From Desmonostoc muscorum FACHB-395 (lineage in GTDB: Bacteria; Cyanobacteriota; Cyanobacteriia; Cyanobacteriales; Nostocaceae), in the NCBI RefSeq assembly GCF_014698035.1, contig NZ_JACJSF010000008.1, positions 1 to 64,000 on the forward strand: a stretch of 64,000 bases of DNA. Reading direction: 5' to 3'. Each line of letters starts with the position of its first letter. Position 1 is the stretch's first letter. Below the pieces are notes generated by a model that saw only the letters and a list, made by a program, of their open reading frames with translations, was not told where the DNA came from and ran no database searches. Below, piece after piece: positions 43,524 through 53,378 of the stretch. The position numbers and the translations under genes were made by a program.

Positions 43524-43925
43524 CTAGCATTTTTTGCTCAATTGTGGTTTAAAATCAGCCTTAGTAATAACGTCAATACAATCATTGTCTGTAACAATAA
43601 AGTAATGAACCACATCCCTAGTTTCCAACATTCCGCAAGATTCATCTACTAACTCCTGCACAATATCTGAATTGGACACCAGATATACTGTTTCCTCCAT
43701 TGGTAGAGGCAAGTGCTGGAGTTGCTTGAGCCTGCGCCCTTCGTCTATAACCCGATACACTTCTGTATATGCGAACTTCACTGTGATCGTTTGATTTGGA
43801 TCATAAAAAATGAGGTCTATTTCCAGACCATCATCACTATATTTAAGCAACCGCAAATCACTACGTTTTTTTGGGAAAGCTCCTATCTGCCAAGGTTTGT
43901 AAAACTGATGTTGAGTTCTATCCAC
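43524..43925 (-). CDS. Hypothetical protein of unknown function
   Basis: I do not recognise this 133-residue soluble protein. It opens with a basic/aromatic segment (HQFYKPWQIGAFPKKR), then alternates strands (LEIDLIFYDPNQTITVKFAY) and helices, and ends with a strand-rich part (VVHYFIVTDNDCIDVITKAD). The layout resembles small immunity or accessory proteins of mobile cassettes, but that is only an impression. It is flanked on both sides by copies of one repeat, which suggests a cassette. Neighbouring genes (DUF433 upstream, cbiD downstream) are unrelated. Confidence 0.55.
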   Translation of the reverse strand: MDRTQHQFYKPWQIGAFPKKRSDLRLLKYSDDGLEIDLIFYDPNQTITVKFAYTEVYRVIDEGRRLKQLQHLPLPMEETVYLVSNSDIVQELVDESCGMLETRDVVHYFIVTDNDCIDVITKADFKPQLSKKC

Positions 43926-43997
43926 TTTGGTGAAACCTCACATAAACCCACCCTGTTTGATTGAGGATTATGATGTCTAAATAATTTTTCAAAATGC

Positions 43998-44051
43998 AAG
44001 ACACTTTCAGATGGCAATTTAAACTTATCTGTAGCTTGCTTCAGCGTAACG
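43998..44051 (-). repeat. Repeat flanking an orphan gene, upstream copy
   Basis: AAGACACTTTCAGATGGCAA through CTGTAGCTTGCTTC to GTAACG; this is the partner of 43353-43411. Confidence 0.7.
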
Positions 44052-44057
44052 GTAAAG

Positions 44058-44282
44058 TTAGGTCGATGCAGATACCCTCATCTTCTCACAATCGGCAGCA
44101 AAAGCTAGACACGCTTTGATATCTTCAGAGGTTAATTCAGAAAAATCCTCTAGTATTTCTGCTTCAGTCATTCCACCAGCAAGATACTCCAAAATATCAT
44201 AAACAGTTATTCGCATTCCTCGGATACAAAGTTTACCACTACGTTTTCCAGGTTCAATCGTAATAATATTGTGGTAATTCAT
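44058..44282 (-). CDS. DUF433 family protein (antitoxin-like)
   Basis: This 74-residue protein of the DUF433 family shows NIITIEPGKRSGKLCIRGMR, then ITVYDILEYLAGGMTEAEIL and DFSELTSEDIKACLAFAADC. The domain has a winged or helix-turn-helix-like fold and often occurs as the antitoxin partner of PIN-type toxins (VapB45 type). Here the adjacent gene, 13 bases upstream on the same strand, encodes a different conserved protein and no PIN toxin is seen, so this may be an orphan regulator. Confidence 0.82.
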   Translation of the reverse strand: MNYHNIITIEPGKRSGKLCIRGMRITVYDILEYLAGGMTEAEILEDFSELTSEDIKACLAFAADCEKMRVSAST

Positions 44283-44295
44283 AAATACGAATTAG

Positions 44296-44592
44296 TTAGA
44301 CTCCCACTTCTGATAATAAAGCTTCCATAGCTTCCCAAGAAATTCCTTGTTGAATATAACGGGGTGCTTCAGGATTGTAAGGACTGGCTACTCGATCAAT
44401 ATTGAGAATGTTTGCCCCATCTGGCAAAACTGGTACATCTGCATCAAATGCTGTGGGGCGCATCAAAGAGCTGGAAAAGCCTTTGAAAATAGCAATTGTA
44501 TCTTCCTCATCGGCAATTTCCACTATTACAATCAAGACTTCTTTGGGGCATTTAGCGGTGTATTGTTCTAGCCGCTTACCAATGGAATTCAT
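44296..44592 (-). CDS. Conserved cyanobacterial/plastid-type small protein
   Basis: This 98-residue soluble protein has VLIVIVEIADEEDTIAIFKG (19-38), SSLMRPTAFDADVPVLPDGA and a PYNPEAPRYIQQGISWEAME tail. I recall the same pattern in an uncharacterised family conserved in cyanobacteria and plant chloroplasts (possibly DUF7734), but the number is uncertain. It is not a PIN-domain toxin. It lies directly upstream of the DUF433 gene and is probably co-transcribed. The role is unknown. Confidence 0.65.
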   Translation of the reverse strand: MNSIGKRLEQYTAKCPKEVLIVIVEIADEEDTIAIFKGFSSSLMRPTAFDADVPVLPDGANILNIDRVASPYNPEAPRYIQQGISWEAMEALLSEVGV

Positions 44593-44626
44593 TTTTTTAC
44601 ATTAGGGGTATGTGACGTAGCGACAG

Positions 44627-45223
44627 TTATTGTGGTGAGGCTGAACGTCCCTGCTTGCCAAGCTTAATCAGAACAAAATAGCTTAAGTAAACCACATAAA
44701 TTACTAAACTAGTTATGCCAAGAAAACCTAAAAACTCAGCTTTGCTATTAGCATGAAAATATTCTTTGAATAATAACGGGATCTCAAACCAGACGCGACA
44801 ATAAGCAGTCTTCATTACACTGGCAGAAAAAGCACAACCCAAAAATGGGATCAACGCTAGTGTACCCAAAATACAATAAACAGTTGTAGCCCAGCGCCAA
44901 GAGGTAAAAATAAATTTCAAAACTCCACTGGTTTGATACTCAATTTCATCATTGATATCTACCCAGAACCACAGTGAAATTGGGATTAAAATCTGAGCCA
45001 TCAATCCAGAGATAAAGCTAACTGGATACTGGGCAATCATTAAGTAAATCGTGATTGCCACCAAGCTTGATACTTTCCAGTATATAGTCAATAAGCGTTG
45101 TATAGCTTCTGCTTTTTGCACAAATGCCCAAATTAAAAGAATTAGCGGAATAATTACCAAGAATAATACTGCCAGTCGGTAATCAATCCAGACGAAAGGG
45201 CGAAACCAAACGTTATAGTCCAT
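44627..45223 (-). CDS. DUF3177 family membrane protein
   Basis: The preferred start is the ATG at 45223 (MDYNVWFRPFVW), giving 198 residues; an upstream TTG adds four. The protein has five or so hydrophobic segments (LAVLFLVIIPLILLIWAFVQ; VAITIYLMIAQYPVSFISGL; LIPISLWFWV; YCILGTLALIPFLGCAFSAS; FLGITSLVIYVVYLSYFVLI). It resembles DUF3177, a cyanobacterial integral membrane family of unknown function. It lies downstream of a 700-base empty region and presumably has its own promoter. Confidence 0.72.
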   Translation of the reverse strand: MDYNVWFRPFVWIDYRLAVLFLVIIPLILLIWAFVQKAEAIQRLLTIYWKVSSLVAITIYLMIAQYPVSFISGLMAQILIPISLWFWVDINDEIEYQTSGVLKFIFTSWRWATTVYCILGTLALIPFLGCAFSASVMKTAYCRVWFEIPLLFKEYFHANSKAEFLGFLGITSLVIYVVYLSYFVLIKLGKQGRSASPQ

Positions 45224-45900
45224 AGTTTTTCTCAAACGATAAATAAAACAATTTAAACTAAGAGCAAGTATCCATAACTGACAAACTTGTAAGCTATTAG
45301 CTAGCTAGTAGTCTATCTATATTACAAACAGTTTAATCAAAGCACAAAATCTAGCCTCAAGACTGCGCTCTAACTTCTTGGTGGAAGCAAGTGGCTACCC
45401 AACTTATACCATTTCACGCAGTTTCTACTATAAACACGTTTGTAGGGGCATACAGATGTACGCCCCTACAACCAATTTATGCCTTGCAAAGATTTTTGGA
45501 AAAATTTTTAAATGGTAAGTTGTTTAATTTACTTTCCTAAATCTCTCAATTTGGCAAAAAAACAAGCAACTCAAAGATCCTCAACTTAGATTTTACACTT
45601 ACCTGTAGTAGCGTCAGGGAGCCTGTTAAAAGACCACTTAGCAGCTATATACTTGATACTCGCGGACAAAATCCCCATTTTTTTGGGTGTAAATGTTTCC
45701 TTTTAAGATAAAAATTCTCAAAGCTTAACCTTGATACATCCGTAACTCCAGATATTTCACCATTTTTTTGTCCATTGGAGAAAATAATGAAAGAGGGAGA
45801 GTACGGTTTTAGCCGGAAGTAGCGTAAAAGTGCGAAATCTCAGTAAGTAAATCTTGGTTGCTTAGTAACAAACGAACAAAAAATTCACTTGTTTAAATTT
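45224..45900. other. Intergenic region with one strong hairpin
   Basis: A palindrome at 45440-45471 (TTGTAGGGGC/GCCCCTACAA) is a common cyanobacterial dispersed repeat. Nothing else is recognised in about 680 bases. Confidence 0.55.
45440..45471. repeat. GTAGGGGC palindromic repeat
   Basis: Ten-base perfect arms TTGTAGGGGC and GCCCCTACAA surround a 12-base loop. Confidence 0.75.
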
Positions 45901-46146
45901 CTAGTCGTCATAAACCCGGCATTCAATTGCATCTGGGTTGTCATCACAATACTGTTCTAGAGAATTTTTGGGCTTGCTTTGGCGCTTGTGAGAAGCTTCG
46001 GCTTGTAATTCTTCTACTGCATCCCAAGCAGCAGCACATTCTGGTGAACCGCTACCGTTAATGTCACAGACAGTACGCGCTTGTTCTACTTCTTCTTGGA
46101 TTTTCTCTTGGATGTCGCTTGTTGCTGTTTCTTGGATGTTGGTCAT
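45901..46146 (-). CDS. cp12: Calvin-cycle regulatory protein CP12
   Basis: This 81-residue CP12 has the canonical AWDAVEELQAE core and two cysteine pairs (Cys27/Cys37 and Cys67/Cys76), ending in the conserved CDDNPDAIECRVYDD tail that docks in GAPDH. Oxidised CP12 bridges GAPDH and phosphoribulokinase into an inactive complex in the dark. Reduction by thioredoxin releases them, so the NTRC/thioredoxin system elsewhere in this window acts upstream in the same redox control. The protein is intrinsically disordered and cytosolic. Confidence 0.96.
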   Translation of the reverse strand: MTNIQETATSDIQEKIQEEVEQARTVCDINGSGSPECAAAWDAVEELQAEASHKRQSKPKNSLEQYCDDNPDAIECRVYDD

Positions 46147-46518
46147 TGCTTTAGTCTCGTTGTGTGTTGTTAATACTAGTATAGAAAAACTTCAGAAATG
46201 GCAGATTTTAGCTTGATTACTAACCATTCTAACTATTCAGTTCATAAGTTAGTACTTTAGCCTATTGATTTATAACCAATATAGTAAACTGCCGCATCTA
46301 TAATGCATTCATCTTTATGTTTTAAGATTTTGTGGGATTAGTACCATAGATAAACAATCATACAATATATTTAGATGCATCTATTAGGGAATGACAACCA
46401 CAGCTTCTTGGATGGAGGAGACAAAAGGCTGGCACTAATTCTTGTAGGATGCAATTCTTCCCAAAATAAAAATACATCAAAATCTACTAGCACAAAAAGA
46501 GAAAGAAGCTCAAAACTC
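46147..46518. other. Intergenic region between divergent cp12 and FIST genes
   Basis: It should hold both promoters. The frame of the FIST gene extends upstream to 46375, but that part has no domain similarity and is treated as untranslated. No repeats are recognised. Confidence 0.45.
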
Positions 46519-47754
46519 ATGGCAGACCAAATGCAGTGGGCAAATGCCCTATCAACCCGTCATTCTCTGGAAGCCGCCGTTACAGATGTGGTGGAACGAG
46601 CTGTCTCATCATTAACAGCACCTGCGGATCTAGGACTGGTATTCATTTCGTCTGCTTTTACGAGTGAGTATTCCCGATTGTTACCCTTGTTAGCTGAGAA
46701 ACTTTCTGTACCAGTGCTAATTGGCTGTAGTGGTGGAGGTGTGATTGGGACGACAGTTAACGGAGAAACCCAAGAACTCGAAGCAGAACCAGCTATTAGC
46801 TTGACTTTAGCACATCTTCCAGGGGTGAAGGTTCAAGTTTTTCATGTTGTTGCTGAAGAATTACCTGACTTAGATAGTTCTCCTGATGCTTGGGTTGATT
46901 TGATTGGTGTGCCAGCATCACCAACACCCCAGTTTATTTTGCTGTCTAGTTCCTTCGCCTCTGGAATCAACGATTTGTTGCAGGGATTGGATTTTGCTTA
47001 TCCAGGATCGGTGATCGTGGGGGGACAGGCTAGTGGTGGAGGTATGGGTGGTCGTGTTGCCCTATTTTGTAATGAGACTGACGGCGAGGAATGTCAAAGT
47101 CTGTATCGTGAGGGTACTGTTGGGATAGCTTTGACTGGCAATATTGTTTTGGAAACGATTGTAGCCCAAGGATGCCGACCAATTGGCAAACCATTGCAAG
47201 TTACAAAAGCCGATCGCAACATTATCTTAGAGTTAGATGAGCAAGTGCCGCTAGTGGTGTTGCGAGATTTGATTGCTAGTCTTAGCGAACACGAACGAAC
47301 TTTAGCACAGCACTCTTTGTTTGTTGGTGTGGCGATGGATGAGTTTAAGCTGGCTTTGCAGCAGGGAGACTTTTTAATTCGTGGTATTCTTGGGGTCGAT
47401 CCAACAGCTGGAGCGATCGCAATTGGCGATCGCGTTCGTCCTGGTCAAAGGCTGCAATTCCACCTCCGCGATGCCCAAGCCTCTGCTGAAGACCTAGAAT
47501 TACTTCTCCAAAGTTATCAAACCCAACGAGAATCTGAACCCTCTGCCGTCGCTGCCTTAATGTTTGCCTGTCTGGGACGAGGCGAAGGACTCTATGGTAA
47601 ACCTAATTTCGATTCTGAATTATTTCGCCGCTATCTCAGCGATATTCCTGTAGGTGGCTTTTTCTGTGGTGGTGAAATCGGCCCTGTTGGTGGCAGAACT
47701 TTCTTACACGCCTACACTTCCGCATTTGGAATTTGTCGTCAAAATCAGTTATGA
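46519..47754 (+). CDS. FIST domain sensory protein
   Basis: From the ATG at 46519 the product is 411 residues; an in-frame extension upstream (to 46375) has no domain similarity. The FIST N-domain (FISSAFTSEYSRLLPLLAEK; IGCSGGGVIGTTVNGETQEL; ISLTLAHLPGVKVQVF) precedes the FIST C-domain (FVGVAMDEFKLALQQGDFLI; ALMFACLGRGEGLYGKPN; PVGGFFCGGEIGPVGGRTFL). FIST domains are thought to sense small ligands such as amino acids, and are often fused to signalling enzymes. This one is stand-alone, with no membrane segment and no output domain. Confidence 0.88.
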   Translation: MADQMQWANALSTRHSLEAAVTDVVERAVSSLTAPADLGLVFISSAFTSEYSRLLPLLAEKLSVPVLIGCSGGGVIGTTVNGETQELEAEPAISLTLAHLPGVKVQVFHVVAEELPDLDSSPDAWVDLIGVPASPTPQFILLSSSFASGINDLLQGLDFAYPGSVIVGGQASGGGMGGRVALFCNETDGEECQSLYREGTVGIALTGNIVLETIVAQGCRPIGKPLQVTKADRNIILELDEQVPLVVLRDLIASLSEHERTLAQHSLFVGVAMDEFKLALQQGDFLIRGILGVDPTAGAIAIGDRVRPGQRLQFHLRDAQASAEDLELLLQSYQTQRESEPSAVAALMFACLGRGEGLYGKPNFDSELFRRYLSDIPVGGFFCGGEIGPVGGRTFLHAYTSAFGICRQNQL

Positions 47755-48257
47755 GTTATGAATTAAACTCCTCACTCTCTAGTAATACTATCTGATTTGT
47801 GAAAATTCGCAGTATCCAAATCCCCAACTTGTTTAAGAAGTTGGGGATTTAACTTTTTACGAATGGTTTAAGCTAATCAGCATTCAAGTTGCATAATCAG
47901 GGCGGGCAAGATGCCCACCCCACAAGATATTTAGAAAATTTTCATCTGCAAATTAGAGGTGTTTTAGCTTATGAATGTTTAACATTTAACTGTCCTTCTA
48001 TATTTGCAGATATATATCGAGATAAACCCTCTGAATACTTGTCTATATAGACAAATATATTTTTTGTATAGGCTAGTTTAAATATTAATTTATACCTTGT
48101 ATTCTCTAACAAAAAGCTCGATGATTGATTGAGGAAAGACATAGCTATAGGTTGGCTAATAATAATGTCAATATAATTCATTATTTTTTCTGATTCATCG
48201 CCCGAAAATATCTGATATTTCTCTGAAATTTATTCATGTCGGAGTTGAAATAATCCA
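47755..48257. other. Region upstream of kdpA with two repeats
   Basis: A 33-nt hairpin (47818-47850) follows the FIST gene, then an inverted GGGCGGGCAAGATGCCCACC repeat (47900-47919), kin of 39852-39871. A 70-codon minus-strand frame (47969-48181) has no support. Kdp promoter elements could not be identified by eye. Confidence 0.5.
47818..47850. terminator. 33-nt palindromic hairpin, family copy 2, after the FIST gene
   Basis: AAATCCCCAACTT pairs with AAGTTGGGGATTT, followed by AACTTTTTA. It probably terminates the FIST transcript and belongs to the same repeat family as 3626-3658 and 53268-53300. Confidence 0.7.
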
Positions 48258-50003
48258 ATGCTAGAAGGATTGATTCAAATTGCATTAACGCTACTAATTA
48301 TAGTAGCAATTACTCCATTTTTTGGGCGCTATATGGCGCGTGTATACCTAGAGCAAAGTACTTTTCTAGACCCAATCTTGAATCCGGTTGAGCGAGTGCT
48401 TTATGCTTTAGTCGGTGTTAAATCCAAAGAAAATATGACGGGCTGGCAGTATGGGCGGGCAATCCTGTATAGCAACGTAGTTATGGGGTTGCTGATTTTC
48501 TTTATCATCATGAGTCAAGGATGGTTGCCCCTCAATCCCACGGGGATAAAAGCCCCAACTTGGGATACAGCACTGCATACTACCATTTCCTTTATTACTA
48601 ATACCAACCAACAGCATTATTCTGGTGAAACCTACATGAGCTATGCCAGCCAAATGTGGGGGCTGGGTTATCACATGTTCACCTCTGCTGGCACTGGTTT
48701 GGCGGTAGGAATTGCTTTTATTCGGGGATTGACGGGTAGATCGTTAGGCAACTTTTATGTAGACCTAATTCGCTCGATTACCCGAATTTTACTGCCTATT
48801 TGTATTGTGGGTGGGATTGTGTTGATAGCTGCTGGCGTTCCAGAAACTCTGGCGGGTGCAGTTGTATTCCCTACCTTAGAAGACCCGAATATTAGTCAAG
48901 CGATCGCTCGTGGCCCTGTTGCCCACTTTGAAATTATCAAGCAATTAGGGGAAAACGGCGGCGGCTTTTTTGCTATTAACTCAGCACACCCCTTTGAAAA
49001 TCCCAGTGGATTTACTAATTTAATTCAGATTGTGGCAATGCTTTCCATTCCCACGTCCCTGATCTATACATATGGTTTGTTTGCCAATAACACCAAACAA
49101 GCCTGGTTACTCTACGGTATGGTCGGTGTAATTTTTCTAGGATTCCTGATTGTCACTGCCATTGGGGAATATAACGGCAATCCGGCTGTAAATGCGCTTT
49201 TGGGCAGTCAGCAACCGAATTTAGAGGGGAAAGAAGTCCGGTTTGGTTGGGCAGAATCGGTATTATTTGCGGTAAGTACAACCGGAACCATGTGCGGCGC
49301 AGTCAACAGTCTCCACGACTCCTTTATGCCCGCCGGCGGTTTTATTTTTCTTTCTAATATGTTCCTGCAAATTATGTGGGGTGGACAGGGTACAGGAACA
49401 GCTTACTTATTTGCCTATAGCATCCTGGCGGTATTCGTCACAGGTTTGATGGTGGGACGCACACCAGAATTTTTGGGACGCAAAATTGAAAAGCGTGAAG
49501 TCGTACTTGCTAGCTTCTTGATTTTGCTAGTTCACCCGATCGCCATTTTGATGCCAGGGGGAATCGCCTTAGCTTTTCCTGACCAATTGGCAGGAATTAG
49601 CAATCCCGGTTTCCACGGCTTTTCTCAGGTGATTTACGAATATGCCTCAGCTGCTGCGAACAACGGTTCTGGTTTTGAAGGTTTAGGCGATTCACAACCT
49701 TCTCCTTTTGCGATCGCTACAGGTACAGCAACAACTACAACCGCTTTGTGGTGGAACTTGAGTACTTGCTTCAGTCTACTAGCTGGACGCTATATCCCAA
49801 TTTTAGGTTTGCTGTTATTAGCAGATAGTATGTCTCGCAAGCAAGCTGTTCCTTACACCACTGGTACATTACGAACTGATACCGGACTATTTACAGGCGT
49901 TACCGCAGGCGTAATTTTAATCCTGGGCGCACTCACATTTTTCCCAGTGCTGGCATTAGGCCCCATCGCTGAAGCCTTTTTTATTACCAAAGGTATCGGC
50001 TAG
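48258..50003 (+). CDS. kdpA: Potassium-transporting ATPase subunit A
   Basis: This 581-residue membrane protein (about ten segments) is the K+-selective channel-like subunit of the KdpFABC pump. Selectivity-filter-like loops appear at [38 protein letters not shown] and NNGSGFEGL, each ending in the glycine-rich turn expected of the four pore repeats. The protein imports K+ at micromolar concentration using ATP hydrolysis in KdpB. It is the first gene of a kdpA-kdpB-small subunit-kdpC cluster. No kdpD or kdpE is adjacent, which matches cyanobacterial kdp operons lacking kdpD. Confidence 0.97.
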   Translation: MLEGLIQIALTLLIIVAITPFFGRYMARVYLEQSTFLDPILNPVERVLYALVGVKSKENMTGWQYGRAILYSNVVMGLLIFFIIMSQGWLPLNPTGIKAPTWDTALHTTISFITNTNQQHYSGETYMSYASQMWGLGYHMFTSAGTGLAVGIAFIRGLTGRSLGNFYVDLIRSITRILLPICIVGGIVLIAAGVPETLAGAVVFPTLEDPNISQAIARGPVAHFEIIKQLGENGGGFFAINSAHPFENPSGFTNLIQIVAMLSIPTSLIYTYGLFANNTKQAWLLYGMVGVIFLGFLIVTAIGEYNGNPAVNALLGSQQPNLEGKEVRFGWAESVLFAVSTTGTMCGAVNSLHDSFMPAGGFIFLSNMFLQIMWGGQGTGTAYLFAYSILAVFVTGLMVGRTPEFLGRKIEKREVVLASFLILLVHPIAILMPGGIALAFPDQLAGISNPGFHGFSQVIYEYASAAANNGSGFEGLGDSQPSPFAIATGTATTTTALWWNLSTCFSLLAGRYIPILGLLLLADSMSRKQAVPYTTGTLRTDTGLFTGVTAGVILILGALTFFPVLALGPIAEAFFITKGIG

Positions 50004-50138
50004 AGAGTAGGAGATGAGGTACAACGCCCCATTCCCAATACTTCGACTCCTTTCGACTTCTCTGCGAGACGCTACACGAACGCTCAAGGCAAGTCGCTCA
50101 GTACAAGTGCCCAATGCCCCATTCTCAAAATTTAATGT
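50004..50138. repeat. Repeat-filled gap between kdpA and kdpB
   Basis: The 135-base gap carries TTCTCTGCGAGACGCTACAC (50057-50076), a dispersed motif also at about 4714-4733 and, inverted, near 12966 and 43335, plus CCCAATGCCC-type sequence. kdpA and kdpB are usually only a few bases apart. Confidence 0.6.
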
Positions 50139-52280
50139 ATGCCAATTACTACTGATTCTCCTTCGCCCCGTATTCCATCTGGAACTCGTGACTCGCGTAA
50201 GCACACCCCCAAAACAGATATGCGGGGACTTTACCAAAGGGCAATTCGTGAGTCATTTGTCAAACTCGATCCGCGAATTACTGTCAGAAACCCAGTTATG
50301 TTTGTTGTTTGGGTAGGGACAATTGTCACCTTTCTTGTTACCCTTAACCCAAATCTGTTTGGCACAGTCCAGGCAGATATCAACCAACAACGTCTGTTAA
50401 ATGGGTTGATTACCTTCATTCTCTTTTTCACCCTCGTTTTTGCCAACTTTGCCGAAGCCGTAGCTGAAGGACGTGGTAAAGCACAGGCTGATTCACTGCG
50501 ATCGACGCGATCGGATACGATCGCTAACAAAATCCTCCCTGATGGTTCCATACAACAAGTCAATTCTACGGAACTGCGGCGGGGCGATTTGGTCAAGGTG
50601 GTTGCAAATAATATGATTCCCGCCGATGGGGATGTAATTAAAGGCATTGGCTCAGTAGATGAGTCTGCAATTACTGGGGAATCGGCCCCGGTATTGAAGC
50701 AACCAGGTACAGATATTGCCAGTTCGGTGACAGGAGGTACACGCCTACTCTCTGATGAGTTGACAATTCGTGTTAGTGCCGATCCTGGTCAAGGCTTTAT
50801 CGATCGCATGATTGCCCTGGTAGAAGGGGCACAACGCACCAAGACTCCCAACGAGATTGCTTTGACAGTATTGTTGGCAGTGCTAACGCAAGTGTTCTTG
50901 ATTGTGGTGGCAACTATGCCGCCCTTCGTTGGCTACATCGCTAGTTTTATCACCACGGCCTTTGGCGTTGACGCAGGAAACAGTTTGCGGGCGGGTGCTA
51001 GCGTTGCGATTCTTATCTCACTATTAGTAGCTTTGATTCCCACAACTATTGGTGGATTGCTCAGTGCGATCGGTATTGCAGGGATGGACAGGGTTGCCCA
51101 ATTCAACGTCATTGCTACCTCTGGTCGAGCAGTAGAAGCCTGCGGCGACATCAACACCTTGGTGCTGGATAAGACGGGTACAATCACCTTGGGTAATCGG
51201 ATGGCTGATGAGTTTATTCCTTTGGATAATCACTCACTAGAAGATGTGGCGCGAGTTTCTCTAGCTGCTAGCTTGTTTGACGATACGCCAGAGGGCAAGT
51301 CAATTGTGATTTTGGCAGAAAAGTCCCAGGCTGCGGTAGACTTCAACATCGACAAAGCCGAAGGTGTGGAATTTACCGCCAAAACCCGGATGAGTGGCAC
51401 GAATTTACCCGATGGCAAACAAATTCGCAAAGGTGCAGTGGATGCCATTAAGGGATTTGTCCGTTCTCGTGGCGGTAACGTTCCTGATGATATAGACGCA
51501 GCTTATGAGCGAGTTTCCCGGTTAGGCGGTACACCTTTAGCTGTTTGCCAAGATGACAAAATTTATGGTGTGATCTACCTCAAAGATATTGTCAAACCTG
51601 GTCTGCGGGAACGGTTTGACCAACTTCGCCGCATGGGTGTTCGCACCGTTATGCTCACAGGTGACAATCGAATTACCGCTTCGGTAATTGCTGAAGAAGC
51701 TGGGGTGGATGATTTTATTGCCGAAGCGACTCCAGAAGACAAAATTGAGGTGATTCGCTCGGAACAATCTCAGGGTAAATTGGTGGCAATGACCGGGGAT
51801 GGTACGAACGATGCCCCTGCTTTGGCGCAAGCAAATGTGGGTGTGGCAATGAACTCTGGGACGCAAGCTGCCAAAGAAGCTGCTAACATGGTGGACTTGG
51901 ACTCTGACCCCACAAAGCTAATTGACCTAGTAACCATAGGTAAACAGTTGCTAATTACTCGTGGAGCCTTGACAACATTCTCCATCGCTAATGATATCGC
52001 CAAATATTTTGCGATTATTCCGACTATCTTTGCGGCTGCTGGAATCGGCGCACTGAATATTATGGGATTAAAGAGTGCCCAATCTGCGATCGTCTCGGCG
52101 CTGATTTACAATGCCTTGATTATTCCGGCACTAATTCCGCTAGCACTCAAAGGGGTAAAGTTTTTACCTTTAACAGCAGATCAACTGCTACGTCGCAACA
52201 TCTTCATCTATGGCGTTGGTGGCATCATTGCTCCCTTTATTGCCATCAAACTAATAGATATTATCTTACCTTTGTCTTAA
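50139..52280 (+). CDS. kdpB: Potassium-transporting ATPase subunit B (P-type)
   Basis: This 713-residue P-type ATPase energises KdpA. The actuator motif TGES is at 179-182, the phosphorylation site Asp344 is in DKTGTIT, the nucleotide-binding domain contains [10 protein letters not shown], and the hinge motif is [20 protein letters not shown], followed by [13 protein letters not shown]. The N-terminal 50 residues, with a Pro/Ser-rich start, precede the first membrane segment. It sits in the inner membrane with a cytosolic catalytic domain. There is no clear ribosome binding site at the ATG, and the gap from kdpA is filled with repeats, so expression may depend on transcript read-through. Confidence 0.97.
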   Translation: MPITTDSPSPRIPSGTRDSRKHTPKTDMRGLYQRAIRESFVKLDPRITVRNPVMFVVWVGTIVTFLVTLNPNLFGTVQADINQQRLLNGLITFILFFTLVFANFAEAVAEGRGKAQADSLRSTRSDTIANKILPDGSIQQVNSTELRRGDLVKVVANNMIPADGDVIKGIGSVDESAITGESAPVLKQPGTDIASSVTGGTRLLSDELTIRVSADPGQGFIDRMIALVEGAQRTKTPNEIALTVLLAVLTQVFLIVVATMPPFVGYIASFITTAFGVDAGNSLRAGASVAILISLLVALIPTTIGGLLSAIGIAGMDRVAQFNVIATSGRAVEACGDINTLVLDKTGTITLGNRMADEFIPLDNHSLEDVARVSLAASLFDDTPEGKSIVILAEKSQAAVDFNIDKAEGVEFTAKTRMSGTNLPDGKQIRKGAVDAIKGFVRSRGGNVPDDIDAAYERVSRLGGTPLAVCQDDKIYGVIYLKDIVKPGLRERFDQLRRMGVRTVMLTGDNRITASVIAEEAGVDDFIAEATPEDKIEVIRSEQSQGKLVAMTGDGTNDAPALAQANVGVAMNSGTQAAKEAANMVDLDSDPTKLIDLVTIGKQLLITRGALTTFSIANDIAKYFAIIPTIFAAAGIGALNIMGLKSAQSAIVSALIYNALIIPALIPLALKGVKFLPLTADQLLRRNIFIYGVGGIIAPFIAIKLIDIILPLS

Positions 52281-52286
52281 TTTACT

Positions 52287-52556
52287 ATGAAAACCGTTCA
52301 TACCCGACGCACTATCTTTGCATCTCAAATAGTTGAAGAAATAACTGAAATCTGGTGTCAATGGCGTAGACAAAAGCTGCCACTGTATTTATTCCTGGCG
52401 ATGTGTTTCAACCTAGTGGTTGCACCTATGGTCTATGCAGCTACTAGCGAACAACTTTCCCGCAGTCAATCTTGGGGATTGGGATTGTTAGGAATGGTGA
52501 CGCTAGGACTTTCTATCTATCTATTTTTTGTAATGTTTGTACCGGAGAAATTCTAA
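52287..52556 (+). CDS. kdpG: Small Kdp subunit between kdpB and kdpC (KdpG/extended KdpF)
   Basis: The 89-residue protein has two membrane segments (PLYLFLAMCFNLVVAPMVYA and LGLLGMVTLGLSIYLFFVMF) and ends FVPEKF. The second segment and that ending match the 29-residue KdpF peptide that stabilises KdpABC in other bacteria, so this is an N-terminally extended KdpF-type subunit. A small gene in this position (kdpG) is a known feature of Anabaena kdp operons. It begins six bases after kdpB, and its stop overlaps the kdpC start (TAATG), so translation is coupled. Confidence 0.82.
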   Translation: MKTVHTRRTIFASQIVEEITEIWCQWRRQKLPLYLFLAMCFNLVVAPMVYAATSEQLSRSQSWGLGLLGMVTLGLSIYLFFVMFVPEKF

Positions 52557-53194
52557 TGAGTTTTGCACGTGAAGCTAGCAGAGCTGTTCGTTCTACCTTC
52601 GTACTCTGGGTAATAGGTGCGATTATTTATCCTTTTGCGATGATTGCCATTGGGCAGATTGTGTTTCCCTTTCAAGCAAATGGTAGCTTACTGAAAAATA
52701 GCACAGGCCAAGTTGTGGGTTCTGCTTTGATTGGTCAACCCTTTACTAGCGATCGCTATTTTAACAGCCGTCCCAGTACCACCAGTTACAGCACAGCCGA
52801 TCCCAAAAAGGACGATGGGGGAGTTTTGAAAACTGGGGTTTCTGGCGCTAGTAACTTGGCTCCCAGTAATCCCGCATTACTCGAACGCATCAAAGGTAAA
52901 GATGACCCAGATCCCAGTAAAAAAATTGAAGGCGATCTGACTCGTCTGAAAACAGCAGGTGTACAGCCGACTGGCGATCTAGTCTACACCTCTGGTTCTA
53001 GCCTTGACCCCCACATTACCCCCGAAGCTGCGATCGCGCAAATTGCGCGAGTAGCCAAGGCACGAGGATTTCAGCCAAACCAACTAGAAACTTTGATTGC
53101 CCAAAACACAGATGGACGCTTTCTCGGCATCTTTGGTGAGCCTGGAGTTAATGTGTTGAAGCTGAATTTAGCTTTGGATCAGATTAAGAAATAA
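52556..53194 (+). CDS. kdpC: Potassium-transporting ATPase subunit C
   Basis: The start is the ATG at 52556, sharing its A with the preceding TAA, giving 212 residues. One N-terminal membrane segment (FVLWVIGAIIYPFAMIAIGQ) is followed by a periplasmic domain with the family signatures GSALIGQPFTSDRYFNSRPS, SSLDPHITPEAAIAQIARVA and NVLKLNLALDQ. KdpC stabilises the complex and increases K+ affinity. A central insertion (about 75-130, with KDDGGVLKTG and KGKDDPDPSKK) is longer than in proteobacterial KdpC. A 33-nt hairpin follows 73 bases after the stop. Confidence 0.95.
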   Translation: MSFAREASRAVRSTFVLWVIGAIIYPFAMIAIGQIVFPFQANGSLLKNSTGQVVGSALIGQPFTSDRYFNSRPSTTSYSTADPKKDDGGVLKTGVSGASNLAPSNPALLERIKGKDDPDPSKKIEGDLTRLKTAGVQPTGDLVYTSGSSLDPHITPEAAIAQIARVAKARGFQPNQLETLIAQNTDGRFLGIFGEPGVNVLKLNLALDQIKK

Positions 53195-53266
53195 AGCAAA
53201 GCTATTGGAAAATAGTAGAGACGCAAAATTCCTCATCTCTACTGTTTATAATCATTATCTAAGGCT

Positions 53267-53301
53267 GAGATACCCGACTTCTTAAAGAAGTTGGGTATCT
53301 C
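53267..53301 (+). terminator. 33-nt palindromic hairpin after kdpC, family copy 3
   Basis: AGATACCCGACTTCTT pairs with AAGAAGTTGGGTATCT, followed by CATTTTT. It is probably the kdp terminator. Compared with copy 1, the paired positions C-G have become A-T (GATACCC/GGGTATC). Confidence 0.75.
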
Positions 53302-53378
53302 ATTTTTAATGAATGATTTAGTAAACCTATATCTCTAAATATATGCCTATTTAAAATAATCTAATCCATTTTATATAC

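Noticed and set aside
47969-48181. 70-codon minus-strand frame upstream of kdpA
   Set aside because: No homology signal; it lies in the probable kdp promoter region.
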